Source of the DNA: Novosphingobium album (ex Liu et al. 2023)
GTDB taxonomy: Bacteria > Pseudomonadota > Alphaproteobacteria > Sphingomonadales > Sphingomonadaceae
Direction: 5' to 3'
Assembly (NCBI RefSeq): GCF_029076845.1
Contig: NZ_JARESE010000044.1
Location: 1 to 64,000, forward strand
DNA: 64,000 nucleotides
In this document: one piece after another, positions 8,598 to 19,835 of the stretch
Position numbering within the stretch: the stretch's first letter is position 1
How the letters are laid out: each line of letters starts with the position of its first letter
Translations under genes and position numbers: made by a program
Notes under the pieces: generated by a model
Database searches by the model: none
What the model saw: the letters and a program-made list of their open reading frames with translations, nothing else
What the model was told of the DNA's origin: nothing

Positions 8598-9703
8598 TGG
8601 GCCGGCTGGTGGCGATGATCGTGAAGGAGACCTGGGCGCTGCTGCGCGATCCCAAGTCGCGCATCATCCTGGTGGTGCCGCCGCTGCTGCAACTGTTCAT
8701 CTTCACGTATGCGACGACGCTGGACGTGCGCAATGTCGATATCGGCATCCTCGATCGCGCGGGCGGGCAACATGCCGGCGAACTGCTCTCGCGCATCGCC
8801 GGCAGCCCCAACTTCCGCAAGCTGATCTACCTGCGCTCGATCGACGAGTTGCGCGCCGCGATCGACGACCAGAAAGTCATCGCCGCGATCATCATCGACC
8901 AGGATTTCGACCGGGCCATCGAGCATGGTGGCCAGGCGACCATCGGCCTGGTGCTGGACGGGCGGCGATCGAACGCGGCCCAGATCGTCGCCGGCTATCT
9001 GGGCGAGATCGTCGCCGGGATGAGCACCGATATCCTGCCCGGCGCGACCGCCGATCCCGATCCGGGCGGGGTGGTGGTGACCAACTGGTACAACCCCAAT
9101 CTGGACTACATGTGGTTCACGCTGCCCTCGCTGGTGGCGATCATCGTTTCGGTCTCGGGCCTGGCCGTGACCAGCCAGACGGTGGCGCGCGAGCGCGAGC
9201 TGGGCACGTTCGACCAGCTCATGGTCTCGCCTCTGCGCGTGCACGAGATCCTGATCGGCAAGATGATCCCGCCGATGATGGTCGGCATCTTCAACGGCGT
9301 GCTGTTCGTCATCCTGGCCGGCGCGGTGTTCCATGTGCCGTTCACCGGATCGTTCCTGCTGCTGCTGATGGCGCTGTGCGTCTATCTGCTGGCGCTGGTG
9401 GGCATCGGCCTGCTCGTCTCGGCCGCATCGCAGACCCAGCAGCAGGCGTTCCTCGGATCGTTCCTGGTGATGGTGCCGCTGATCCTGCTCTCGGGCTATG
9501 CCAGCCCGATCGACAACATGCCCGGCTGGCTCCAGATCGTTACCTATGGCGATCCGCTGAGCTATTTCCTGGTGATCTCGCAAGGCCTGTTCCTGAAAGC
9601 CATGCCGGCGGCGGCGGTGTTCCAGCAGGTCTGGCCGCTGGCGGTGATCGCCTGCGTCACGCTGACCGCCGCCGCGTGGCTGTTCCGCGCGCGAATGGAG
9701 TGA
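8597..9703 (+). CDS. ybhR: ABC-2 type permease, YbhR-like
   Basis: Second membrane half of the pump, 368 residues, the same length as I recall for E. coli YbhR. It begins MGRLVAMIVKETWALLRDPKSR, has one N-terminal segment (IILVVPPLLQLFIFTYATTL), a periplasmic domain, and C-terminal segments including the ARERELGTFDQLMVSPLR motif typical of the permease family. It shares one base with the preceding stop (TGATG) and is followed 7 bp later by the outer-membrane factor gene. Confidence 0.93.
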   Translation: MGRLVAMIVKETWALLRDPKSRIILVVPPLLQLFIFTYATTLDVRNVDIGILDRAGGQHAGELLSRIAGSPNFRKLIYLRSIDELRAAIDDQKVIAAIIIDQDFDRAIEHGGQATIGLVLDGRRSNAAQIVAGYLGEIVAGMSTDILPGATADPDPGGVVVTNWYNPNLDYMWFTLPSLVAIIVSVSGLAVTSQTVARERELGTFDQLMVSPLRVHEILIGKMIPPMMVGIFNGVLFVILAGAVFHVPFTGSFLLLLMALCVYLLALVGIGLLVSAASQTQQQAFLGSFLVMVPLILLSGYASPIDNMPGWLQIVTYGDPLSYFLVISQGLFLKAMPAAAVFQQVWPLAVIACVTLTAAAWLFRARME

Positions 9704-9710
9704 GTTCCCG

Positions 9711-11111
9711 ATGAGGCCAGCCCTTTCCGCCCTTCTCTCGCTCGCCCTTGTCGGCTGCACGGTCGGGCCCGACTATGCGCCCCCCAAGGCGACGATTTCC
9801 GACACCTGGCTGGAGCCCGCCGCGCCCGGCAGCCTCGATCCGCGCTGGTGGGCCAGCTTTGGCGATGCGCAACTGGTCGCGCTGGTCGAGCGGGCGCTCG
9901 CCTCCAGCCCCGACTTGCGCGAGGCCGAGGCGCGGCTGGCCGAAGCGCGGGCGGGACGCGACGCGGCGCGCGGCGGCGCCTTGCCGCAAGCCGAGGCAAA
10001 GGGATCGGCCACGCACACCGTGCTGAGCGAGAACGGCCAGTTGCCGATCGGCAACCTTCCCGGCTTCGCGCGGAGCTTTCCGCTCTATGACCTGGGCTTC
10101 GACGCCAATTGGGAAATCGACTTCTGGGGCCGCAACCGCCGCCAGGTCGAAGTGGCCGATGCCCGCGTCGATGCCGCCCAATGGGGCCAGCGCGACGTGA
10201 TGGTGATGCTGCTGGCCGAGCTGGCGCGCAACTATGTCGAGCTGCGCCGCGCGCAGGCCGATCTGGCTGCCGCCGACGAGCGCCTGGCCGCGCTGACCGA
10301 GCTGGCGCGGCTGACGCGGCTGCGCTTCGCGGCGGGCGAGGCCGATCGCATCGCCGCCGAGGATGCCGAGGGCCAGCGCGCCGCCGCCAGCGCCGCGAAA
10401 GCCCGGATCGAGGCCGAGGCCGCCAGCGCTGCCTATGCCATCGCCGTGCTGGTGGGCGAAGCGCCCGAGGCGCTGGTGCCCGGCCTGCGCCAGCCCGCGC
10501 CGATTCCCGCCCCGCCCGAGACGATTGCCAATGGCGTGCGCTCCGAACTGCTCGAACGGCGCCCGGACGTGCGCCGCGCCGAGCGCGAGCTGGCCGCCGC
10601 AACCGCCGACATCGGCGTCGCCACCGCCGATCTGTTCCCGCGCTTCAGCCTGATCGGCAGCGTGGGCCAGCAGGCGCGATCGGTGAGCGACCTGGCCTCG
10701 GGCGACAGCACGCGGCTGGCGATCGGCCCCGGCTTTTCCTGGCCGGTCTTTTCCGGCGGTCGCATCCGCGCGCAGATTCGCGGGGCCGACGCACGCGCCC
10801 AAGGCGCCGCCGCGCGCTATGACAAGGCCGTCGTCACCGCGCTGTCGGACAGCGAGAGCGCGGCCAACCGCTTCGCCCAGGCCAGCCTGGCCGCGCGCGA
10901 TGCCGCCGACGCCGCCGCCCGCGCCGACCGCGCCTATGCGCTCGCCGAAATGCGCACCACGCGCGGCGAGGCCGACCGGCTGACGCTGATGAACGCGCGG
11001 ATCACCCGCGTGCAGGCGCGCCAGCAGCTTGCCGATGCCAATGGCGCGCGCGCCACGGCGGCGATCGCGCTGTTCAAGGCGCTGGGCGGCGGCTGGCAGC
11101 AAACGCCCTGA
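9711..11111 (+). CDS. Outer-membrane efflux lipoprotein, NodT/TolC family
   Basis: Outer-membrane channel that completes the tripartite pump. The 466-residue protein starts with a lipoprotein signal (LSLALVGC, lipobox cysteine at about 16) followed by the typical VGPDYAPP. Two OEP repeats follow, with family marks such as WWASFGDAQLVALVERAL, FDANWEIDFWGRNRR, LLERRPDVRRAERELAAATADIGVATADLFPRFSL and FSWPVFSGGRIR. E. coli YbhFSR has no channel gene in its operon; here a dedicated one is included. It is last in the operon and ends 13 bp from the convergent rutA. Confidence 0.94.
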   Translation: MRPALSALLSLALVGCTVGPDYAPPKATISDTWLEPAAPGSLDPRWWASFGDAQLVALVERALASSPDLREAEARLAEARAGRDAARGGALPQAEAKGSATHTVLSENGQLPIGNLPGFARSFPLYDLGFDANWEIDFWGRNRRQVEVADARVDAAQWGQRDVMVMLLAELARNYVELRRAQADLAAADERLAALTELARLTRLRFAAGEADRIAAEDAEGQRAAASAAKARIEAEAASAAYAIAVLVGEAPEALVPGLRQPAPIPAPPETIANGVRSELLERRPDVRRAERELAAATADIGVATADLFPRFSLIGSVGQQARSVSDLASGDSTRLAIGPGFSWPVFSGGRIRAQIRGADARAQGAAARYDKAVVTALSDSESAANRFAQASLAARDAADAAARADRAYALAEMRTTRGEADRLTLMNARITRVQARQQLADANGARATAAIALFKALGGGWQQTP

Positions 11112-11124
11112 CCGGCATCGGCCG

Positions 11125-12189
11125 TCAGCCGGGCCTGCGGCTCTGCATCAGCGGCTGGATGCGCGTGCCGAAGGCTTCCACCCCGCCAAGGAAATCGTCG
11201 AAGGTCAGCAGCACGCCGCCGGTGTTGGGCACCGTCGCCATCTCGTCCAGCATGGCCGCGACCCGCTCATAGCTGCCGACCAGCGTGCCCATGTTGATGT
11301 TCACCGCTCCTTCGGGCGCGGCGAGCTGGCGCACGTTGGTATCGGCGTTCACCGTGTCCTTGGCACCCTGATCGGCCAGCCAGCCGATCGCCTCCAGGTC
11401 GATGCCGTCGTTATAGCTCTGCCACTTCGCCATCGCTTCCGCGTCGGTCTCGGCGGCGATGATCATGACCAGGACGAAGACCGAAACCGCGCGCCCGGTC
11501 TCGGCGGTGAACCGCGCGAGCCGCGCGTTGTTACCGGCAAAGGCAGTGGGCGTGTTCACCCCCACGCCCAGGCAGAAGGCATAGTCCGCCCACTTGGCCG
11601 AAAAGCCCAGGCCCGCGTCGGACGAGCCGGCGCAGATGATCTTCATCTCGCCCGTGGGCCGGGGGCGGACAAGGCAATCGTCCATCCGGTAGTACTCGCC
11701 CTTGAAATCGCTGCGCCCCGTCTCCCACAGCTCGCGCAGGATATGGGCATATTCGTCCAGCATCCGGTAGCGGTTGCGGAAGTGATCCTCGCCCGGCCAC
11801 AGGCCCATCTGGGTATATTCGGGCGGCTGCCAGCCGGTGATGAGGTTCAGCCCGAAGCGGCCATGGCTGATCGAATCGATCGTGTTGCACATCCGCGCGG
11901 CAAAGGCGGGCGGGATGATCAGCGTGGGACATGTGGCGAAGATCCCGATCCGCTCGGTCACGGCGGCGAGCCCGGCCATCAGGGTGAAGCTTTCCAGCCC
12001 GTATTCCCAGAACTGCGTCTTGCCGCCAAAGCCGCGCAGCTTGATCATCGAGAGCAGGAAATCGAGCCCGTGCTCCTCGGCCTTGAGCGCGATCGCCTTG
12101 TTGAGATCAAAGCTGGGCAGGTATTGCGGCGCGTTCTCGCTGATCAGCCAGCCGTTGTTGTTGATGGGGATGAAGACGCCGACTTGCAT
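11125..12189 (-). CDS. rutA: Pyrimidine monooxygenase RutA
   Basis: Luciferase-like flavin monooxygenase that opens the uracil ring to give ureidoacrylate, using reduced FMN. The 354-residue protein starts [14 protein letters not shown], the usual RutA start, and shows family stretches such as [39 protein letters not shown] and [21 protein letters not shown] good GAGGAG ribosome site lies before the ATG at 12189. It is the last gene of a rutB-rutC-rutA series. The flavin reductase RutF that normally feeds it is not in the window. Confidence 0.95.
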   Translation of the reverse strand: MQVGVFIPINNNGWLISENAPQYLPSFDLNKAIALKAEEHGLDFLLSMIKLRGFGGKTQFWEYGLESFTLMAGLAAVTERIGIFATCPTLIIPPAFAARMCNTIDSISHGRFGLNLITGWQPPEYTQMGLWPGEDHFRNRYRMLDEYAHILRELWETGRSDFKGEYYRMDDCLVRPRPTGEMKIICAGSSDAGLGFSAKWADYAFCLGVGVNTPTAFAGNNARLARFTAETGRAVSVFVLVMIIAAETDAEAMAKWQSYNDGIDLEAIGWLADQGAKDTVNADTNVRQLAAPEGAVNINMGTLVGSYERVAAMLDEMATVPNTGGVLLTFDDFLGGVEAFGTRIQPLMQSRRPG

Positions 12190-12215
12190 GGAATGGTCTC
12201 CTCGCGAAATGGGCA

Positions 12216-12599
12216 TCAGCCGATATGTGCGATCGAGGCGATCTCGACGAGGCAATCGGGCTTGACGAGATCGGCGCGGATGCAGAAGCGCGCCGGCTTG
12301 TCGCCGGGGAAGAACTCGGCATAGACCGCGTTGAAGGCGGCGTAATCGGCGAAATCCTTCAGGAAGATATGGTTCATCGCCACGTCCGCCAGCGTGCCGC
12401 CGGCCGCTTCCAGCGTGATCCCGATGGTTTCGAGCACGTGCCGTGTCTGCGCGGCGGCATCGCCGACGTGGAGCACCGCGCCGCCCTCGCCCAGCGCCAG
12501 CACGCCCGAGACGTAGATGGCATGGCCCGCTTTCGCGCCGGCTGAATAAGGCGCGATCGGCTGGGGGAACTGCGGCGGGTTGATCGGTTCGAAAGGCAC
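12216..12599 (-). CDS. rutC: RutC, RidA-family aminoacrylate deaminase
   Basis: Member of the RidA/YjgF/UK114 family, 127 residues. In the Rut pathway it acts on the 3-aminoacrylate made after RutB (its exact role is debated). The GTG start at 12599 is preferred: it follows GGGAGT inside the end of rutB and gives the typical beginning, [18 protein letters not shown]. Visible marks include [16 protein letters not shown] and the RidA-type C-terminal part [25 protein letters not shown] with its conserved arginine. It begins 5 bp after the rutB stop. Confidence 0.93.
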   Translation of the reverse strand: MPFEPINPPQFPQPIAPYSAGAKAGHAIYVSGVLALGEGGAVLHVGDAAAQTRHVLETIGITLEAAGGTLADVAMNHIFLKDFADYAAFNAVYAEFFPGDKPARFCIRADLVKPDCLVEIASIAHIG

Positions 12600-12603
12600 G
12601 GCG

Positions 12604-13359
12604 TTACTCCCGGGACAAGGGGCCGACGGCGCGGCGGAAATCCGCGACCGTGCTGACCCAGCCGAAGAACTTCTCGACATTGTAGAGCGTGGCCTCGCGC
12701 GTGAAGTCCGGCCCGAGGTGGTGCGTCGCGTCTTCCAGCAGCACGCCGAAGTATTCGAGGTGGAAACCGTCGCGCAGCGTCGATTCGACGCAGACGTTGC
12801 TGGCGATGCCGGCGAAGATCAGCGTACGGATGCCGCGCGCGCGCAGGATCGAATCGAGCTGCGAATTGAAGAACGCCGAATAGCGCGGCTTGTGCACGCG
12901 GATATCACCGGGCGCGGGCCTGAGCACATCGACCAGTTCATAGTCCCAACCACCGCGCGCCAGGAAGCGCCCCGCCAGTTCGGGCCGCGCGCGCATGGTC
13001 TTGAGCGCGTTCGACTTGTGCCAGTTGGGCGAGGCGGGGGTTCCAGCCTCGACATAGCCGGCATCCCAGCCGTTCTGCAGGAACACGATCGGCATCCCCG
13101 CGGCGCGCGCCGCATCCAGCACCTGGCCGATCCGCCCGGCGACTTCGGCCGCCGGCGCGATGTCGAAGCCGGCTTCGTCGACATAGCCGCCCCGGCTGGC
13201 ATAGGCGTTCTGCATATCGACCACGATCACGGCGGTGCTGCCCGCGCTCAGCCGGATCGGCTCTGGCCGGGCGGCCAGCACGACCGCGCGCGGATCGCTG
13301 GCGGGAACGGGATCGACGATCGACTGGTTCACCCGCACACTATTGTGCAGGTGCAGCAT
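12604..13359 (-). CDS. rutB: Ureidoacrylate amidohydrolase RutB
   Basis: Isochorismatase-fold hydrolase that splits ureidoacrylate to carbamate and aminoacrylate. The 251-residue protein carries the expected catalytic triad: D48 in VVDMQNAY, K157 in HKPRYSAF and C190 in ASNVCVEST. The chain matches the RutB pattern strongly ([50 protein letters not shown]). It has about 25 extra residues at the N-terminus compared with E. coli RutB, so the start may lie further in. It is first of the rut trio and follows a 2OG-Fe(II) oxygenase gene by 38 bp. Confidence 0.95.
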   Translation of the reverse strand: MLHLHNSVRVNQSIVDPVPASDPRAVVLAARPEPIRLSAGSTAVIVVDMQNAYASRGGYVDEAGFDIAPAAEVAGRIGQVLDAARAAGMPIVFLQNGWDAGYVEAGTPASPNWHKSNALKTMRARPELAGRFLARGGWDYELVDVLRPAPGDIRVHKPRYSAFFNSQLDSILRARGIRTLIFAGIASNVCVESTLRDGFHLEYFGVLLEDATHHLGPDFTREATLYNVEKFFGWVSTVADFRRAVGPLSRE

Positions 13360-13397
13360 GTTGGCAAGCGCGCCACCGATCGGGCGCGCCGGCCCGG

Positions 13398-14048
13398 TCA
13401 GGCCGCCGGGCGGGGGTTGCCGGTGACGATGGCGTTGAAGGCGATCGTCACGCGTTCTTCCGACGACTTGTTGGGATAGACCATGTGATTGAGATAGGCC
13501 GGGAAAATCAGCATGAGCCCCGGCACCGGGGTGACGCTCCGGTTCATCTGGAGCATCCGCTTGCCGAACAGCGTGGTCTGCGCCAGCGCCCCGGCGGGAT
13601 GATAGAATTCGATCGCGCCGCTGCGCGGAATGTCCGACTCGGGCACCGAGACATAGTAGCAGCCCGAAAGGTGCGCGTTGGGATGGGCGTGCGGCGCGTT
13701 CATCGCGCCCGGTCCGTTGACGTTGACCCAGCCTTCGTAGATCACTTCGTCACGCGCGGCATCGAATTCGGGCCAATAGCGCCGGATGCTCTGCGCCATC
13801 GCCGCGCGGATCATCTCGCAGACCTGCCGCAGCGCCGGCTCGGGCCGGGCGAACAGCGTGGCGTTGGAATGCCAGCCGCCGAAATTGCTGACTTCCAGCC
13901 CCTTGCTCACCGTCCGCCACCGCGCGATCTCGGCGACGAGCTGGCGATTGAGCGCGGCCGGATCGGACATCTCGTAACGATCGACCACGCTGGAAAACAG
14001 CGCGCTCGACTTCACCTTGCGCAGTTCGATCGCCGGTTCGCCGCTCAT
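13398..14048 (-). CDS. Putative 2OG-Fe(II) oxygenase (TIGR02466-like)
   Basis: A 216-residue protein resembling the 2OG-Fe(II) oxygenase-5 group. Histidines in the block [20 protein letters not shown], a distal histidine in YLNHMVYPN and an arginine in EERVTIAFN are the likely iron and 2-oxoglutarate ligands on a cupin-type core. The N-terminal [14 protein letters not shown] stretch is also typical of the group. No substrate is known. It is on the same strand as, and just upstream of, rutB, so it may be co-transcribed with the pyrimidine genes. It could equally belong with secA, which ends 29 bp before it on the same strand. Confidence 0.75.
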   Translation of the reverse strand: MSGEPAIELRKVKSSALFSSVVDRYEMSDPAALNRQLVAEIARWRTVSKGLEVSNFGGWHSNATLFARPEPALRQVCEMIRAAMAQSIRRYWPEFDAARDEVIYEGWVNVNGPGAMNAPHAHPNAHLSGCYYVSVPESDIPRSGAIEFYHPAGALAQTTLFGKRMLQMNRSVTPVPGLMLIFPAYLNHMVYPNKSSEERVTIAFNAIVTGNPRPAA

Positions 14049-14077
14049 CGCCCTCGCCTCCCGTCAGACGGCGCCGG

Positions 14078-16807
<2,730 letters not shown>

Positions 16808-16900
16808 GGCGGGAATCCTGTTCTGATAGCGGGTAGGCGGAATCGATGCGCGCCTGCGCGATCGGCGCGGGCAGCATCGCGGGGGATCAGCGGCGCCAGC

Positions 16901-17182
16901 CTATTCGCGCGCGCGGTCGATTCCGATGAGGACGGCAGGCGCCGGCCGGATCGCGGCGGGCGTGATCGCGCCGGCGGAAACGCGGCGCGCGTGGCGCCAG
17001 CCAGCCTCGGGCAGCCGGGCCAAGGCGGCCGGCGCGGCCGCCACCCGGACAGCGGCAACCGCCGCCACCACGCCGATCTGCGCGCTGTCGGCAGGCACGC
17101 AAGTGCGCGCCTGCGCAGGTCCGATCTGCGCGGCAAGCCCCGTCAGCAGGGCCAGCAAGGTCAGGAAAAAGCGGCCAGCCAT
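16901..17182 (-). CDS. Small exported protein of unknown function
   Basis: A 93-residue reading frame with a convincing signal peptide (RFFLTLLALLTGLAAQIGPAQA, cleavage near residue 25) followed by a small alanine/valine-rich domain beginning RTCVPADSAQIG. I do not recognise the family. It lies about 90 bp upstream of secA on the same strand and could share its transcript. The alternating hydrophobic composition is also what GC-rich shadow frames can give, so it is kept with moderate confidence because the signal peptide is sharply defined. Confidence 0.5.
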   Translation of the reverse strand: MAGRFFLTLLALLTGLAAQIGPAQARTCVPADSAQIGVVAAVAAVRVAAAPAALARLPEAGWRHARRVSAGAITPAAIRPAPAVLIGIDRARE

Positions 17183-17359
17183 CGGCGCCAGATAAGGGCA
17201 TGGCGCTTAATAGTCCACTTCCATGACGGCAATTTCCGGCGGCGGCCGGCCAATGCCGCGATTGCCGCCGGAGCGGATCGGGCGCGATCGCATGACCGGC
17301 CCGGGCCAAGCCGTCGCGGCGCTTGACCTTGCCTGCCGGAACGCTACGCGCTTTGCGCC

Positions 17360-18586
17360 ATGACCGACGCCGTCTCGCCCCTCGCCTCGCCCTTTCCCGC
17401 CATGCCGATGATCGCCGGCGTCACCCCGCGCGTCGCGCGCGCCGGGTACAAGGACTGGGGGCGCTGCGACCTGACTTATGTGGAGCTGGCCGAAGGCACC
17501 ACTGTTGCCGGCGTGTTCACCCGCAACATCTGCTGCTCGACCGAGGTCGAGCTGGGGCGCGAGAACGTGAAGCGCGGCACGGCGCGCGCGCTGGTGGTCA
17601 ACGCGGGCAATTCCAACGCCTTCACCGGCTATCGCGGACGCGAGGCGGTGGAGCAGATCGCGGGGCAAGTGGCCGATCACCTCGGCTGTGCCAGGGAAGA
17701 CGTCTTCGTCTCCTCCACCGGCGTGATCGGCGTGCCGCTGCCCAAGGACAAGGCGCGCGAAGGCGTGGACCAGGCGCTCGCCGCCGAGCCCTGCTCATGG
17801 GAAGAGGCCGCGCGCACGATCGCCACCACCGACACGTTCGCCAAAGGGGCGGTGGCCACCGCCGTGGTCGATGGCCGTACGGTGACGCTCGCGGCGATCA
17901 TCAAGGGCAGCGGCATGATCGCGCCCGACATGGCGACCATGCTCGGCTATATCTTCACCGACGCAGCGGTGGCGCCCGCGTTCCTCCAGCAGTGCCTTTC
18001 GGCCGCGAATCTTCAGACCTTCTCGTGCATCACGGTCGACAGCGACACTTCGACCAGCGACACCGTGCTGGCCTTCGCCACCGGCAAGGCGGGCAATGCC
18101 CCGCTCGTCTCGTTCGACAGCCCCGGCGCCGATGCCTTCGCCGCCGCGCTGGCCGATGTCTGCCGCCAGCTTGCCCATCTGGTGGTGCGCGATGGCGAAG
18201 GCGCGCGCAAGTTCATCGCGATCAGCGTGACCGGCGCGGTTTCGGACGAGAGCGCGCGGCGCATCGGCCTGGCCATCGCCAATTCGCCGCTGGTCAAGAC
18301 CGCGATCGCCGGCGAGGATGCCAACTGGGGCCGCGTCGTCATGGCGGTGGGCAAGGCGGGCGAACCGGCCGACCGCGACAAGCTCTCGATCGGCTTCGGC
18401 GGCATCTGGGCCGCGCGCGATGGCCTGCCTCTGGCCGATTACGACGAGGCGCCCGTCGCCGCGCACCTCAAGGGGCAGGACGTGACCATCGAGGTCGATC
18501 TCGGGCTCGGCGAGGGCCGGGCCACCGTGTGGACGTGCGACCTGACGCACGGCTACATCTCGATCAACGCCGATTACCGGAGCTAG
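17360..18586 (+). CDS. argJ: Bifunctional glutamate N-acetyltransferase/amino-acid acetyltransferase ArgJ
   Basis: Arginine biosynthesis enzyme that moves acetyl groups from N-acetylornithine to glutamate. The 408-residue precursor contains the self-cleavage site in KGSGMIAPDMATMLGY, where T193 would be the new N-terminal nucleophile of the beta chain. NAGNSNAFTG and SSTGVIGVPLP form the oxyanion and substrate region. The C-terminus HGYISINADYRS is typical. A -35-like TTGACC about 35 bp before the ATG may be its promoter. The IMPase-like gene follows after 3 bp, so the two form an operon. Confidence 0.98.
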   Translation: MTDAVSPLASPFPAMPMIAGVTPRVARAGYKDWGRCDLTYVELAEGTTVAGVFTRNICCSTEVELGRENVKRGTARALVVNAGNSNAFTGYRGREAVEQIAGQVADHLGCAREDVFVSSTGVIGVPLPKDKAREGVDQALAAEPCSWEEAARTIATTDTFAKGAVATAVVDGRTVTLAAIIKGSGMIAPDMATMLGYIFTDAAVAPAFLQQCLSAANLQTFSCITVDSDTSTSDTVLAFATGKAGNAPLVSFDSPGADAFAAALADVCRQLAHLVVRDGEGARKFIAISVTGAVSDESARRIGLAIANSPLVKTAIAGEDANWGRVVMAVGKAGEPADRDKLSIGFGGIWAARDGLPLADYDEAPVAAHLKGQDVTIEVDLGLGEGRATVWTCDLTHGYISINADYRS

Positions 18587-18589
18587 GCG

Positions 18590-19423
18590 GTGGGCTTTTC
18601 CGGCGTGACCCCGGCGCTGACCGGCGCGGTCGAGACGATCATGCGCGAGGTGAACCGCGCCGCGATCCTGCCGCACTACCAGTCGCTGAGCTCCGACGAG
18701 ATCATCAGCAAGGCCGCCGACGACCTTGTCACCGTGGCCGACAAGGAAAGCGAGGCGATGCTGACCGAGCGGCTGCTGGCACTGCTGCCCGAAGCCGTGG
18801 TGGTGGGCGAGGAAGCGACTTTCGCCGATGCCGCGCTGCTCGACCAGTTGAGGGACAGGCTGTGCTGGATCGTCGATCCGATCGACGGGACCAACAATTT
18901 CGCCGCCGGGACGCCGCCGTTCGGGGTGCTGGTGGCGCTGGCGGACCGGGGCGAGACGATCGGGGGCTGGATTCTCGATTGCCTGACGGGGCGCTTCTGC
19001 CACGCGGCGCTGGGCGGCGGCGCCTTCATCGATGGCGAGCCGGTGCGCGCGACCGAAAGCGGCGAGACGCCACCAGTCGGCGCGATCTCGCTGATCTTTT
19101 TGGAACAGGCCCAGCGCGAGCGGGTGAAGACACGGATCGCGCCGCATTACCGGCTGGTCGATATCCCGCGCTGCGCCGCCGAGCAGTATCCCCGGCTGGT
19201 GCTGGGCACCAATGACATCTCGATCTTCGAACGCACGCTGCCGTGGGATCATGCGGCGGGCGCGCTGCTACTCAACGAGGCGGGCGGCAAGGCCGCGCGG
19301 CCCGACGGTTCACCCTATCGGGTCAGCGAGTTCGAGCGGCGCGGCATGATCGGCGCGGCCAGCCCGCGCCTGTGGGACGATCTGGCCGCGCGCATGGCGC
19401 GGATGGACCGGGGCTCCGCCTGA
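18590..19423 (+). CDS. Inositol monophosphatase family protein
   Basis: A 277-residue metal-dependent phosphatase of the IMPase/SuhB/HisN superfamily. The metal-binding motifs are intact: GEEATF (first glutamate pair), DPIDGTNNF and WDHAAGALLLNEAGG. Translation starts at GTG 18590, 3 bp after argJ. Substrate cannot be fixed from sequence: inositol phosphate, histidinol phosphate and 3'-phosphoadenosine phosphate are all possible. Its place after argJ is a recurrent arrangement in sphingomonads as I recall. It ends 16 bp from the convergent trxA. Confidence 0.92.
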   Translation: MGFSGVTPALTGAVETIMREVNRAAILPHYQSLSSDEIISKAADDLVTVADKESEAMLTERLLALLPEAVVVGEEATFADAALLDQLRDRLCWIVDPIDGTNNFAAGTPPFGVLVALADRGETIGGWILDCLTGRFCHAALGGGAFIDGEPVRATESGETPPVGAISLIFLEQAQRERVKTRIAPHYRLVDIPRCAAEQYPRLVLGTNDISIFERTLPWDHAAGALLLNEAGGKAARPDGSPYRVSEFERRGMIGAASPRLWDDLAARMARMDRGSA

Positions 19424-19439
19424 CGGCGCCCCGACCGGA

Positions 19440-19760
19440 TCACAGTTCGCTTTCAAGCCAGCCCTTGAGCGCGTTCTTCGGCGCGGCGCCCAGCTTTTGC
19501 GCCACCGGCTTGCCATCCTTGAACAGCACCATCAGCGGGATCGACTTCACGCCGATCTGCCCCGGCACGTCCGGGTTCGCCATGATGTCCATCTTGGCGA
19601 TCGTCACCTTGTCCTCCAGTTCCTCGCTGATCTCTTCCAGCGACGGGCCGATCATCTTGCACGGGCCGCACCAGTCCGCCCAGAAATCGACCAGCACGGG
19701 CTTGTCGGACTTGAGGACATCATCCTCGAAACTCGCATCGGTGACGGCTTTGGTGGCCAT
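19440..19760 (-). CDS. trxA: Thioredoxin
   Basis: General cytoplasmic disulfide reductase, 106 residues, the usual length. The active site is WCGPCK with C31 and C34, within VLVDFWADWCGPCKMIGP; the cis-proline loop is GVKSIPLMVLF. The ATG at 19760 is preceded by GAGGAG. It is the last gene of the long minus-strand chain that starts at divL, 75 bp after addA, so it may have its own promoter as well. Confidence 0.98.
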   Translation of the reverse strand: MATKAVTDASFEDDVLKSDKPVLVDFWADWCGPCKMIGPSLEEISEELEDKVTIAKMDIMANPDVPGQIGVKSIPLMVLFKDGKPVAQKLGAAPKNALKGWLESEL

Positions 19761-19835
19761 GAACAAAACTCCTCGTATCGGTTGCTGGCAATCTAGGGAC
19801 AAAACCCCGGCTGGCAATGTCCGCCGGCCATAGGT

